A DNA stretch of 64,000 nucleotides from Nereocystis luetkeana (GCA_031213475.1 JARUPZ010000009.1:8837601-8901600); one strand, 5' to 3'. Counted from the stretch's first letter, positions 22,796 through 33,975 are shown. Notes: generated by a model not told the origin, from the letters alone. Made by a program: numbers and translations.

Positions 22796-23071
22796 TGTTA
22801 TGATACTGCTTTGTATGAGGTTGAAAACCCGGTAATTACCTGGATTTGGGCACTCGGATCGTATTTGTAGTACTTGGAAGGCGTATCTTAGTTGGAAAAC
22901 CAGGGGTTTTCCAGAGAGGCACGAGCGTGGTCTTAGTCTCCGTCGTGCACAAAAGGAATAAAGTGGCCCTTCTATCTCTAGGCGAACATCAACGTGAGTA
23001 CCAACGAGTGCCGGCTTAATAGGCAGACCTATTCAGGGATACAAAATGCCCCGCTTTCCGTGATCTTAACA
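22796..23071 (+). repeat. 3' LTR
   Basis: 276 bp, begins TGTTATGATACTGC and ends GATCTTAACA, paired with 9171-9453. Followed directly by CGAG, the right copy of the 4-bp target duplication. Divergence from the 5' LTR of roughly one site in ten indicates an old insertion. Confidence 0.95.
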
Positions 23072-24058
23072 CGAGCAGGAGGGCAGGGTGTGACATGGTG
23101 GTTTTACTCTCGGGCTCGGTTGATGTTTGGTTCTCGGTTTGGTATAGAATGAAGCTTGCTAAAGTTCCTACTTCCTGTATTTACGTTGAGGATGATCTTT
23201 CTATGAGTTGACCTTTATTGGGTGGAGACTTTCTTGGATTTGGTACTACTAGACACATGAGTTTTTTCTGGATGGAGATTAGTAGATTAGTTGACAGTGT
23301 TCTGAGTGGAGACTTTCTTGGGTTTTGGTAGTAATTTACTATCGTAATAATAAACTCATGATTTGGATTTTGGGACTGAGAGTGTATTTTTTCTATGTGA
23401 GACCAAAAAATTAGAATTTTGGTATTTGATATTCGTTTTTTTCGCGGATTTGAGTTTGGGTTTTGATTTACAATTCATGAAATTGATTTTAGTTTGGGAT
23501 TTTTGGGGCTACTCTGTTGAACTTGACATGGACAAGTGGTTAAGAGATTTTGGTCTACACTTGTTTTGACCCAAATTCACTCTGCTGCTGATGAACGTTG
23601 GACCAACCGCCGCGGGAAGGCTGAGTGTTGATTACCGGGTCGATGTTGAAGTTAAAATGAATATGGTTCTGAAAATATGAGATTTGAGATCTATTTCTGT
23701 TTGAATCTGAGATTCGGTTTTGGGTAGTAGGTATTTATTTGAGTTTTGGTAGGATATCATGATGATGAGTCGATTTTTGTACTATTTTTTTGAAGGTTTG
23801 ATTTCATTTTTACGGGTGGTTCTTTTGCCTTACCTGTAGATAAATGATTGATGACATGGTGGTTGATAGCAGTATATATTTTGAGGACGTACTGCTGCTG
23901 CTGTTGTGTTTCAGAGCTTGAGGGGCTTGTTTTAATTTCCGAGATCTGAGGAGTTGATTAGTATGGGGTTTCCCCGTAAGAAAAGAGAGTCGTGAAGATC
24001 GTCGTCTCGCCAAAAGAAAGTCGTCTCGAGGTTACGCCGCTAAATTATACGTAAAAAT
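23072..24058. other. Intergenic, no gene recognised
   Basis: T- and G-rich plus strand with short phrases repeated loosely (GATTTTGG, TGGAGACTTTCTTGG at about 23224 and 23304). No coding signal. Confidence 0.5.
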
Positions 24059-24785
24059 TCAAAAACATAGAAATTGTTTTCCACGACGAAACAATCTGAC
24101 GAGAGGTACTTCTACGGCATATTGTTTTTCGTCGTGAGGATGAACAGCTGCGAACAGACCGCAGCCAGGCCCTCCCCATCTCCCAGCCTTGGCATCCCTC
24201 ATCTCGTGCGCTGTAAGCAATCCACAGCAGCAGCAATGTACCACGACGACATATACCGCTTCAACGTGTGGCCGGCCGGCACCGCGGAAGATCGGTACTG
24301 CTTTCTGTTTGTGTGAAACCCATCTACAGCTCTGCGCTGATCGCATGTTGAGTTTCTTGTCGACGAGAGGAAACATGTCGTCGGGTGCACGCAGCAAGGG
24401 GCATGCAACCACACCAACAGCGAGCGCAAAATACATTCCCTTTGCACTGGCACCCCGCCGAGCCGAGACCATCGCCAAGGCTGTGGAGAGCCGCAGCATG
24501 CCGGACTGGGGGTCGAGGGGGGTGGCGTTGGGCCTCTGAGGGCGACCGAGAGCAACAGCTCTTCAGTGCGTCTGGATGATAGCTTTGGCTCGTTGGGACG
24601 CTCACCGGAGTTGGAATTTGTGGGCACGAGAGGTGGGGGAGCTGCTGCTGTCGGTGGAGGTCCGAGCGGGGTGCAGGAGGCAGATGATGAAAAGGACGAG
24701 GATGATGAGCAGGGGGGTGAATAACGCAGGCGGCGGTACCGCAGAAGGTTGTGCTTGAGGTTGTATGTAGCTGGTCATTGGTCAT
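24059..24785 (-). other. GC-rich island with open frames on both strands, possible exon
   Basis: This stretch looks clearly more GC-rich than the DNA around it and is open in several frames: minus 24059-24499 (146 codons), 24199-24627 (142) and 24324-24785 (153), and plus 24189-24539 (116). None shows a recognised domain. A minus-strand gene is slightly favoured because three long minus frames overlap and could be joined by splicing, but the strand is not certain. It may be an exon of an unknown gene, a degraded mobile element or chance. Confidence 0.2.
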
Positions 24786-25176
24786 CGGAGCATATATATG
24801 ACGTCCGTACGAGTATGATGTACGAAGAAGCAGGACGGAGGATCGCTCCAGATGGTTTTGCGCTTATGAAACTTGCTGTCCAGATACGAGTGTTTTATAC
24901 CGCTACTACAGCAGTAGTAGTAAACCAGGTATTACATTTATTTGATGGTATCTTTGCTATACGTATGTACTCGTACGTCCCGCAACTGCTGCTGTACGAG
25001 CTTCAGGTATACACACAGTAATCAACACGCACGTGATTGGACCCACGAATGGAAGGGGTGTACAACGGCAGTAAGGCCAGCTGATAAACCGGAGGTTTTA
25101 GTTCTTGCGGGTTCAAGCTTTGTATCTGGTAGGTGATGAGAGTATGAGGAATGCGCAATCGGCACAGGAAATATAA

Positions 25177-25218
25177 TACCAGGTACCAGGTACCTGGTAG
25201 ATGAAAAGGTACCTGGTA
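25177..25218. repeat. Cluster of four TACCWGGTA words
   Basis: TACCAGGTA at 25177 and 25184 and TACCTGGTA at 25191 and 25210 occur within 42 bp. This 9-bp quasi-palindrome is also scattered singly at many other sites in the window. Confidence 0.9.
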
Positions 25219-25622
25219 GATGAAAAAACGGGCCAAACGTCGAGATCTACCTCATTTCCGCAGACTACTCGCCAAGCTGTGGTTCAAACGTCACGGCGAA
25301 CTTCGCGACGATTTATTTTGATAGAAAATAACTGAGACGACGTTCTTTCACGACGTTTTGAAGTATTTTACGGGGAAACCCTATATCATTCTACTTCATT
25401 TTTTTGTTTGATGAACAGGTGTTTTTGGTCGTATTGTCTGAAGATGGGGATTATGGTTTGAGGCGTGGAGGATTTTGACAATAACAGTATTTTTTTTGTA
25501 CGATACTTTAAACTTGGGTTTCGGGTGATCGTGGTTTATCACCATGGTATTTAATCGTGAGCTATGTTTGTTTATCCCATTCACCAAGTAGAGAGCAGAG
25601 GGGCTGTTCGGGATGCTCACGT

Positions 25623-25635
25623 ACTTGGTGCATGG
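25623..25635 (+). repeat. Left target-site duplication of non-LTR element
   Basis: ACTTGGTGCATGG here is repeated exactly at 28612-28624, directly bracketing the non-LTR element. Thirteen bases is a typical length for target-primed insertions. Confidence 0.6.
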
Positions 25636-28611
25636 ATTCATGTGTAACGGTATTTGGGAGTTCCATACAGGGAATATGCGTGTTCCTGTGTGGAGCGGTC
25701 AACGGGTTGGGACGTGTTCTGTCGACTTGGCCACTTCCACTTCGACTTCCCTTCCTTCCTTGTCTTCCTTGTCGTGTGTGTTCTACGTGGATACTATATA
25801 TACCCTGCGGGGCTTCCCCTCCAAAGATCGCGCCGCAGTGTCCGCGGGTGCGGCGGCTTGTTGGCGACCGCCACCGAGGTGGAAGACGGAAACGCCCCTC
25901 CGTGGCGCCCTGACGATGAGTACGCCTCCGAGGTGCTCTTCGACGTCATCAGCTCCCGCAGTGCCCTTTCAGGCCCCGGAAACGATGGTCAAGGCTTTGC
26001 GCGCCTGCAATCTATCCTCCACACCGACATCGGGCGGGAAGAGGTCGGAAAGGGCATGACAGCCTTCTGGCGGAGAATCGTCGACGAGCCGGATGCGTTC
26101 CCGCCAGAATTGTGGCAGCTCTTTTTGCAGTCGAGCCTCACTGCCTTGGGCGATAAGTGCCGGCCGGTTTGCGTGGGCATGACATGCAGGCGGCTCATCA
26201 CCCCGGGGGCTATGCGACAGTGGCGGCCGCTGTTGGAGGAGGTCAACCGAGAGGTGAGGCAGTTTGGGGTCGCCGTACCCGGAGGAGTGGAGCATGTGGG
26301 GCTGAGGGCTAGGACGTTACACGAGACGGGCAACTGGGTCGCCCTAACGGACTGCTCCAACGCCTTCTACAGGGTTGGACGGACGGCGGTTCTTGAAGAG
26401 GCGGCCAACTGCGTTCCAGCGCTCACGATGTTTGTGGCGAAGTGCTACGGCACAAGACCCGCCGACGTGTATTTCCTGATGGACTCAGGGGAGACCAGGA
26501 CGATCGCCTGCTCCAGCGGTGTCCAGCAAGGGGACCCCATGGGGCCAGGAATGTTCTGTTTGGCGTTGAGACCAGGGCTGACGCGTTTCCGACAGGAGGT
26601 CGAAGGAGAAGGAGTGGAAGCCTTCGCCTACATGGACGATGTATCTCTCGGCCTTATGGGGGTCACGGCCAACACGATTAGAGCTTTTGCCTTCCTCCGG
26701 CGAGAGCTAGACGACATCGGCATTGTGGTCAACCCCGCCAAGACCGTAGCACTACCACCCAAAGGACACGTCCCGACGGCGGAGGAGATATCGCTCTTGG
26801 AGAGCGTTGACGTCCGCATCGCAGACGAAGTATGGGTGACGGTGTTTGGTGTCCCGATCGGCTCGGGTGAATACGTGCTGGGGCGAGCAATGGAGGTAGT
26901 GAGGGACGGAGGCGCGGACCGCCTTGCACGCTGCCTCGCTAATATGCCAGACAAGCAAGCGGCGCCCCTCATCACCGTCGAATCCCTCGGGCAGCGGACG
27001 GGCTACCTCGAAAGGGCTCTGGACCCGGGGCTGTCACTCGAAGCATGCCGAAGGGCCGACAACGGGGCTCAGTGGGCCTGCGAAAATATCCTAGAGCTAC
27101 CGGGAGCGGCGGACGCACAGTCGTTTTTCCAGGAGGGGTGCCCGGCCAGCCAACTGACTCTAAAACCCTACCAACAAGCCCAAGCACGCCTTTCTACGGG
27201 AGCAGGAGGGTTAGGGCTGCCGTCGACGGAAGCGAGGCCAATGTCTGCCTCCAATGGGAGTAGGGTGGGCATCCTGCCGGAGGTTCTAGCAGACCTCACG
27301 GGCCCGCTAAGAGACAGGGTAAAGAGGGATCTCCCTCATTCGAGCATCATTGCTGAGCTCGGGGGCAGCCTGCGAGAAATCAGGGACACGTGGGGCGTGA
27401 CAAACGAAGCGATGGAGGGCATCGTCCCCGAATCCTGGCTGGAATGGAGCATGGGTGCAGAGGGGGACCTGGTCCCAGGGCCACCTGAAGCCGACATGCT
27501 GGCGGCGCATGATGGCGTAACCACCAACTCCCAGAAGGCTCAACAGAGGTTGGGCAAGCTGGTGAATCAGGGTCGACACGCTGAACACACAGCCTCGCTG
27601 GGGGGGCTACCCGAGATTGCACGCCCACCTGGACCAGGCGATCCGCTGGGGGGGAACGAGACCAAGGCCTTTGCCAAAGCTCGCTACAGGAGCCTACAAG
27701 GAGCAGGAGCCACTGCTTGCCTTCGGGCGAGGCCAACAGACTCGCTCCGTGTCATACCCGCAGAGGAGTTCGTGGGCATGGGAAGGCGCTTCATAGGGAT
27801 CGAGGAGCACGTGGCGGTGAGGTGCCCCTGCTGCGAGGCAGTCGACATCGACACACGCCACGCACGCATCTGTCCCAGAGCAGGGGCACAGGTAAACCAA
27901 CATCAACCGTTGGTTCACGCGATCTCCCGCACGCTGAAGCGGCTGGGAATCCCTCACCAAGTGGAGAGCGGCGAACCGTTCACTGCAGACCGGAACCTGC
28001 GGATGGACATCGTTGTCAGGAGAGGAGGTCTTCGGGACGCTCCTAACAGGGAATACAGGGAAACGTCCATCCTGCTGGACGTCACCCATGCAGACCCGCA
28101 AGCGCAGGTCCACCTGCGAGGAGGCAGCGCTGATGATGATGGATCAGCTGCCTCTACCTCCGAGGCACGCAAGCGCCAACACTACGCGCGTCCGGGACAT
28201 GTGTCCTTCGATGATCGGAGCCACAAACTAGCCACCTTAGCGATGGAAAGCTTTGGGTGCCTCGGGGTAGAGGGCAGCAACTTCATCGATCAGCTGGCAG
28301 CTAGCGTCGTGGGGGGGAGGGATGGTGTGTCGATGGCAAGGAAGGAGGTAGTGAAGGAACGCCTGCTCCAAATCGTCTCCGTGACCACTCAGGTCGCCAT
28401 TTCGAGGAGGGTGTCGAAGTTCAAGATTCAGCTTAGGGACCGCCAAGAAGGAAGAAGGAACAGGGGAGGGAGGGACGACAGACCCACACCGATGACGTGG
28501 GGATGGAGCTTGGATGAAGTTTAGGATTTATGGATAGAACGTGATGAGAAGGAAGGAGCAAATACAGCAAATATTGTAGACAAGCCGAAAGTTGGCACGG
28601 AAGGGAGGTAG
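25636..28611 (+). mobile_element. Non-LTR retrotransposon with restriction-like endonuclease
   Basis: A 2,976-bp unit bounded by the 13-bp direct repeat ACTTGGTGCATGG. It consists almost wholly of one open frame plus a short 3' tail of about 87 bp without poly(A). The frame starts right at the left boundary without a good ATG, so the copy is probably 5'-truncated. The domain order (reverse transcriptase, CCHC knuckle, restriction-like endonuclease) is that of early-branching non-LTR families such as R2, NeSL, HERO and Utopia. Confidence 0.75.
25654..28524 (+). CDS. Reverse transcriptase / restriction-like endonuclease protein, 5'-truncated
   Basis: 956 codons open without a stop. Reverse transcriptase motifs: KCRPVCVGMTCRRLI (about residue 168), motif A VALTDCSNAF (about 229), motif B SGVQQGDPMGPGMF (about 289), motif C FAYMDDVSL (about 324). 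C-terminal: a knuckle CPCCEAVDIDTRHARIC (about 722), then RMDIVV (about 782) and ILLDVTHADP (about 806), matching the (R/K).D...DVT pattern of restriction-like endonucleases. In this class the endonuclease nicks the target and the transcriptase primes from the nick. The listed start is TTG; the first in-frame ATG is near 26055, inside the fingers region, so no natural start can be given. The intact frame suggests a young insertion compared with the gypsy element. Confidence 0.85.
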   Translation: MGVPYREYACSCVERSTGWDVFCRLGHFHFDFPSFLVFLVVCVLRGYYIYPAGLPLQRSRRSVRGCGGLLATATEVEDGNAPPWRPDDEYASEVLFDVISSRSALSGPGNDGQGFARLQSILHTDIGREEVGKGMTAFWRRIVDEPDAFPPELWQLFLQSSLTALGDKCRPVCVGMTCRRLITPGAMRQWRPLLEEVNREVRQFGVAVPGGVEHVGLRARTLHETGNWVALTDCSNAFYRVGRTAVLEEAANCVPALTMFVAKCYGTRPADVYFLMDSGETRTIACSSGVQQGDPMGPGMFCLALRPGLTRFRQEVEGEGVEAFAYMDDVSLGLMGVTANTIRAFAFLRRELDDIGIVVNPAKTVALPPKGHVPTAEEISLLESVDVRIADEVWVTVFGVPIGSGEYVLGRAMEVVRDGGADRLARCLANMPDKQAAPLITVESLGQRTGYLERALDPGLSLEACRRADNGAQWACENILELPGAADAQSFFQEGCPASQLTLKPYQQAQARLSTGAGGLGLPSTEARPMSASNGSRVGILPEVLADLTGPLRDRVKRDLPHSSIIAELGGSLREIRDTWGVTNEAMEGIVPESWLEWSMGAEGDLVPGPPEADMLAAHDGVTTNSQKAQQRLGKLVNQGRHAEHTASLGGLPEIARPPGPGDPLGGNETKAFAKARYRSLQGAGATACLRARPTDSLRVIPAEEFVGMGRRFIGIEEHVAVRCPCCEAVDIDTRHARICPRAGAQVNQHQPLVHAISRTLKRLGIPHQVESGEPFTADRNLRMDIVVRRGGLRDAPNREYRETSILLDVTHADPQAQVHLRGGSADDDGSAASTSEARKRQHYARPGHVSFDDRSHKLATLAMESFGCLGVEGSNFIDQLAASVVGGRDGVSMARKEVVKERLLQIVSVTTQVAISRRVSKFKIQLRDRQEGRRNRGGRDDRPTPMTWGWSLDEV

Positions 28612-28624
28612 ACTTGGTGCATGG
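28612..28624 (+). repeat. Right target-site duplication of non-LTR element
   Basis: ACTTGGTGCATGG, identical to 25623-25635; the bases outside differ (GTACTTGG versus AGACTTGG), so the match ends at 13 bp. Confidence 0.6.
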
Positions 28625-28789
28625 GTTTCCTTTTGTTTCCGAGGTTTTCTTCTTTAGGGAAAGGTATGAGTGATCCATGTTGAAGATCATGCTGCACATT
28701 GTCGGATGGCAAGAGAAATAATAAGAATGAACTGACTCAGACTTGGTCCATCATATCAGTTAGTGTACCGAACAGATGTCGACTTCTAC

Positions 28790-28824
28790 ACCAAGCAGCA
28801 GTGTGCGCCTCTCGCAACATAGCA

Positions 28825-28857
<33 letters not shown>

Positions 28858-29420
28858 GTAGGACTCACGAGGCCAGGGTCAGCGTCGCCATAGACTCGGC
28901 TTGTCGGTCTAACTCTTGCACCGTTTTTGTACGCATACATACACACACGTACTACGTACGTACCCTGTTCTCGTATTTGTATATGTTTCCTGCTTCCCAC
29001 CTCGACAGTCGGCATAATATTTGCGAGACGAAAACTCTACAACACATGGCATGCCCCACAAGAGCTTCTCGTAGCAGGTGCCACCACTACTACTGCAGGA
29101 CAACATCTACTACAGCAGAGCTTCTCCAGCAGCAAAACAGCAGCAGTCGGAGCAGTAGGACCCACAAGGCTAGGGTCAGCGTCGCTGTACGCTCGGCTTG
29201 TTGTGTCTTGAGCCCTTTGTACACCATACTCGATGTTGTGTGTGTTTCCTGATGCCACACACATAATTTGAATAAGAAAAATCTTCAATTTGAAGACTAA
29301 AAATCTTCAACCTGACATACATGTATCCAACGAAGGTTCTCGTAGTAGGTGCCACCACTTTACTACTGTTGAAGAATATCTACAGCAGATCTTCTCCTGC
29401 TTCTCCGTCCCCTCATCAGT
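28790..29420. repeat. CAG-rich duplicated block
   Basis: A CAG run at about 28822-28858 is followed by CAGGGTCAGCGTCGCC...CTCGGCTTGT. The same order (CAGCAG run, GGGTCAGCGTCGCTGTACGC, CTCGGCTTGT) recurs at about 29123-29205. A second phrase, CTTCTCGTAGCAGGTGCCAC at 29070, recurs at about 29336, each followed by CTACTAC/CAGCAGATCTTCTC. At least two rounds of segmental duplication are implied. Frames here are chance products of the repeat. Confidence 0.75.
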
Positions 29421-29925
29421 AGGAGGGCCAGCCTGACAATATCACCTGCAGCATGTCTTGGGGTCATGGCCCGAACGTTGCTGTGGACAGACAGGCACAG
29501 TCTGCCTATGAGTACTCGTAGTTGCGTTTCGATAGTTATTGTACGTGGGTAGAAAAGCTCAAAAAGCAAAAGCCGCCTCGGCCTGCTGTGGACAGGTCCA
29601 GTCTCCCTGCCATTGGCTTCTGCGGACAGGATCAACCAGCCTGTTGTGGATAGGCATAGTCTGCCTGCTGTGGGCAGGCACAGTCTGCCTACTGCTGTTG
29701 GCAGGCACAAAACAAACGTAAAAGAAATGTATTTTGAACACGGCCCAGCACACACATGTGCCTACACACCTTGCGGCACCTAGCTCGACCAACTGTGAAC
29801 GACTTTCCACCCCACCAGGACGAGAAAGGGTCTTGCGTGTGTGTGTGCGTGCATAGAGCTCGCGGGGACTGGATTTGGTGACGTGTGCGCCGAGCGCGGT
29901 GGCGAAAGGTGGACTAAACAAATGT

Positions 29926-29992
29926 TCAATCACACACACGAACCCACCCACACCCACACACACCCACACCCACACAGACAGAAAAACTCAAA
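29926..29992. repeat. CA/CCCA microsatellite
   Basis: Runs of ACACACAC and CCCACACCCACA. The neighbouring open frames on both strands are translations of this simple sequence. Confidence 0.85.
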
Positions 29993-30127
29993 ACAAGGCA
30001 CCCTACCCTCGTGTCCGAGCCGCTATGAAGAGCCTTTTTTTCCCTTGTAGACCAAAGGTAAAAGGCTCGCTTCCCTCGCGCGCCTCATTTTTATCGAAGG
30101 AATATTACAGGCTTACCGAAGCACAAC

Positions 30128-30265
30128 AGCAGTCTTTTAGTACGACGACATGTCATTGCATTGTCTACTCTGCTCACTAAAAAACTATTTATTTACGAGT
30201 AGCTCTGTGTCGCACCTGGTGGTGTTTTTTACCACAGAGTTTGTATCCTTCTACAGGAGACGCTG
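30128..30265 (+). repeat. Partial copy of the 240-bp LINE-tail repeat
   Basis: TACGACGACATGTCATTGCATTGTCTACTCTG aligns with the tail unit of the LINE at about 4080-4110, followed by a diverged CTCTGTGTCGCAC. A similar partial copy is at 35060-35150. Confidence 0.5.
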
Positions 30266-31604
30266 GCACGCTCAGGAAAACGTCGTGAAGCACACGCGCG
30301 TAAATAAGAGTTTCGGGAACGTATACACACGGCTTGGAATTAGATTGGACAATTTGCACCCAAGATCCGTACTCTTTATTTGTAGAATGGTGGACCCAGA
30401 TATACGAGAATCGTGGGCTTTTTAGCCCTGTGTTGCACTTTTTAGGGCGCAATAAATTACTACTCACCACCGGAACGTAGGCTTCTGCCTAGCGGCATTT
30501 CCGACGATGACTGCCCAAGAAAACATATCGCCCGTCTGGATAACACCAATCTTCCAGCGATGGCTGTTTCTTCATCGGTGATGTGTTGTTTTATCTTTCG
30601 AATTGGGCTGTTGTTATTATTTTTCTCTGAGACGTGGGAGGGAGTTTTCCGTCGTTCGGCATGCAACCGACGTCACGGACGGTTTTCCATGTTCACACCG
30701 TCACCCTGTTACTCCGTGTAACAGCCCTATTACTCCGTGTAATAGCCCTTATTACTCCATGTAATAGTCGTATTACTGACTCCCTTGGGCCCCCTCGACT
30801 GGGGCCTACTGTGCGGTCTCGGACGACCGAGTACCCCAAATGGTCTCCGACCATTCCAACTCCTGACAGTATCGTACAGATTAACAGAATGTTGTTACTT
30901 CGTAGCAACTCCTTTCCTCCACCTTCGAAAGAAAAGGGGTGGGTGGGCGGGAGAAACTACGGAAACTCTGGCAGATTGATCTTCGAATATTTCCAGGAAG
31001 TGTTTGCTCCTGATCACATTAGTTAGCTAAGGTCGCGCGTTTCCCGCTTGAGATTGTTGTGCTTGTCGAACTGTGTGAGAATGATCTCGTGTGCGAGCTC
31101 TCTTCTTTGTTTACCAGGTATTCATATCTTGGACTCATATCAACTACATCGTACCTGCTCAGGCTAAATTTCGTTTCGGCTTGGACCTGACCTCCTCAGG
31201 GATATACATGTCGTATGTGTTGTTTTTCGCTCACCAATCAAAGAATATTTCAACCTCTAAATTCGCAATTCGCCCGTTCACAACAAAACACGGATTGTTT
31301 CTCGATCTGGTCCAGAGTCTCCTGACAAGCCTTCCTCTAATTATAGCCGATGCGGTATGTTTCCGTTAGTGAAATTAAACATTTTAGCGTTTTAGCGAGA
31401 TTTTCTTGCTACTCCTTCGCAACTTCAAATACACGACAACACATCGCGAGACCTTTCTTGCTTCGTACGACTGCCGTTTGGGGCACTCGACGCCCTCGTA
31501 GACCCCATCATGATGAGCATTCTTCAATTTCGCAGGTTTCAGTTTCCTGTGAAAAATGATAATAAGCAGAAACCCCGGGAACCAGGGGACTCTTCTTGTG
31601 TGTG

Positions 31605-32083
31605 TATGTTCTTCACATCAAACCGTTCTTTCTACCCGTCGACATTCAGCACAACCAGTGTCCGTGCTGATTGTTCAATCCTAGCAGAGAAATAAGTCCT
31701 GTGGTGACAAAACTACGCCACAGAATAGTATGCAGTAAGCACAGCAGTGGGCCATGCAATGCCATGTCATCATACTACATACGACAGGCACGACATACAC
31801 ATTCTATGAAATCGAGAAACGAAAGAAAACAAAAAGAAAATAAAAAACAATTGAAGAAAAACTAAAAGAAACAATCTGTTTTGCCCCCCCTCCCCCTCCC
31901 CCCCGCAGGCGAGGTGGCCTACACTTGAGAACGAACGAGCTGGAAAAAACGAAAAAAACAAAACAAACACTCTACTGCTTGTAAACAGAATAACACAAAG
32001 AACCAAAAAAAAAAATCAAAGGGGAAATAACAGGAAGACCAAAGCCCGAAGCACCCTCCAGGTGGCGGCAGCATTTTGTGGTG
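31605..32083 (-). mobile_element. LINE 3' end, truncated copy
   Basis: Reverse complement of about 3745-4280 of the LINE: contains the tail (ACCGTTCTTTCTACCCGTCG), a CCCCCC-rich tract with GCAGGCGAGGTGGCC, and AGACCAAAGCCCGAAGCACC. It ends at GGCGGCAGCATTTTGTGG and directly abuts the tail of the next copy. Confidence 0.8.
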
Positions 32084-32915
32084 TGTGTGTGTTCTTCACA
32101 TTAAACCGTTCTTTCTACCCGTCGACATCCAGCACAACCAGTGTTTGTGACGATTCCTTAATACAAGAAGATATGCAAGTAAGTTCTGTTGTCACAAAGC
32201 AACGCCCCAGAGATACTACGTTGCCACGTACCAGGGTATGTATGCAGTAAGCACTGCAGTGGGCAATGCAATGTCATGTCATCAAACTAGATACGACTGG
32301 CACGACATACATAATTTATTAAATAGAAAAACGATAGGAAACAATCAGAGAGAAATCAAAAACAAAGTAGACCAATCGAAACAGAAAGAGAAAAAAATGA
32401 AAGCAAACTAGAAGAAACAATCTGTGGTGCCCGCCCCGCGCAGGCGAGTTGGCCAACACTTGAAAAAGGACGAGCTGGAAAAAAGAAAAGATAACTAAAA
32501 CACCACACTGCTCGTAAACAGAGTAAGACAAAGAACCGAGGAAAAAAAGAACAAAGGGAAAATAACCTAGGGAAAATAACAGGCAGAGCAAAGCCCAAAG
32601 CACCCTCCAGCCGTTTGTGGTACGAGTAGTATAGCCAGGTTCCCCCAGCTAATCCGCCTGGCACCTTGCTACCCAGACTGCCGTCTCCGCTCTGGGTTCG
32701 TCAACTATGCCCAGCCCCTTGGCGTCAGACAACAAAAAACGAGCAGAGCAGGTTCGTCATCCATCCACGCCACACGAGCCCTTCAGTACGGCTTATCAAT
32801 CAATAAAGGAAGAGAAATACATATAATGAAAAATCACGGAGAGTCAGCGCAAGAAAGAAAAAAACAACACAAAAAGAGAAGACAAGGGAAGACCACGTTC
32901 GAACCAGCAACGTGA
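32084..32915 (-). mobile_element. LINE 3' end, longer truncated copy
   Basis: Reverse complement of about 3450-4290 of the LINE. It includes the tail, the GCAGGCGAGTTGGCCAACAC segment, the conserved block TGCTACCCAGACTGCCGTCT, and the stretch near GGTTCGAACGTGG. The tail's GT-rich end at 32084 joins the truncated end of the preceding copy, so the two insertions are adjacent and in the same orientation. Confidence 0.8.
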
Positions 32916-33209
32916 TGTATGTTTGCGTGTTGGTGTGTTTGAGCGAGTCAAACCAAATAAGCTGACAGAGGTGGGGGGCTCCGCAAGTATCGTGCGTGTA
33001 CACCTGATATGTCGACAGTCGATATAGCGACACACTGTCGCTATACCGGGGCGGATTGGTGACAAGCGATTCTGATGTCGCTATTCAGGGCATATCGCTA
33101 CTCAGGGTGTCGCCATACCTGGCTACCTACTACACTGCTGTTTGGAGTATAAAAATCTCGACACATACTCCGTACCTGGTAGCTTGTTTCTATTATATTG
33201 ATTGTGTTG

Positions 33210-33975
33210 ATTGTTTGATGTGTCTTTCTACCGTTCTGTTAATCTCTTTCTACCGGTCGACATAAGGCTCAAGCAGCGTCTGTGCCGATTGTTCAACCCT
33301 CGAAGATACACAAGTTCTAGAATCTTTGGTCACAAATCTACGAGATATATTCGTTGTTTTCATTTCTTTTCTTTTGACTTGTTTTCCCTGTCGTCTGCTC
33401 TTCTCTTATTTATTTGTGTTCGTGATAATCATTTCTTTTCTCCTTCATAGAATGCGTGTGTCGTGCGTGTCGTACCGAACACGATGGCGTGGCGTTGCAT
33501 TGCCTACTCCGTCTACTGCATAACTTGGCACCTGGTACTATTATTACTATCTGTGCGTGTTCTCAACATTCAAACGTTGTATCTATATAGTATGCGTCCA
33601 CACCCCGCGCAACCGGAATCGGTGCCAATGCTTCCATCCGGAAGAGATACAAGTTCTAAAATCTGAAGCCACAACATTTCCTCACAGCTTGTGTTCACTC
33701 GTTTTTCGTTTTTTGTTTTCCTACGTTCGTTTTGTCTCGATCATAGAATATGTACGTCGTCCCTGTCGCATTAAATATGATAGCATCTGCTCACTGCATA
33801 ACAATAAAGTACCTCGGTGTGTGTTCTTAGAATTCAACCATTCTTTCTACCCGTCGACATCCTGCGCGACCAATGTCGGTCCTTGGACCCCAGCGAGATA
33901 TAGTTCGGAGAGCACAAAACCACGCCAGACAATAATTGTTGATGTAACTAGATACTACAAGCGTAGACAATGCAA
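33210..33975. repeat. Scrambled LINE-tail pieces in both orientations
   Basis: Tail segments alternate in strand: minus-type CTTTCTACCGGTCGACAT (33247), plus-type CATAGAATGCGTGTGTCGTG (33448) with GCGTTGCATTGCCTACTCC, minus-type near 33650, plus-type CATAGAATATGTACGTCG (33743), and minus-type TTCTTTCTACCCGTCGACAT (33841) running to CAATGCAATGCCA. This suggests repeated insertion or rearrangement at one spot. Confidence 0.6.

Larger units (their letters stand above)
9171..23071 (+). mobile_element. Ty3/gypsy-type LTR retrotransposon with chromodomain and NADAR domain
   Basis: A 13.9-kb element bounded by two direct repeats (9171-9453 and 22796-23071) starting TGTTAT and ending TTAACA, with CGAG duplicated outside both ends (9167-9170 and 23072-23075). 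Inside, in order: gag-like frames, a NADAR domain, an aspartic protease (DTG), reverse transcriptase (YLDD), RNase H, a repeat-rich spacer, integrase and a chromodomain. Reverse transcriptase before integrase places it in the Ty3/gypsy group. Many stops and frameshifts, and LTRs differing at about 30 sites by eye plus a 7-bp indel, show an old immobile copy. Length is well above the usual 5-7 kb, owing to expanded gag and spacer regions. Confidence 0.95.
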
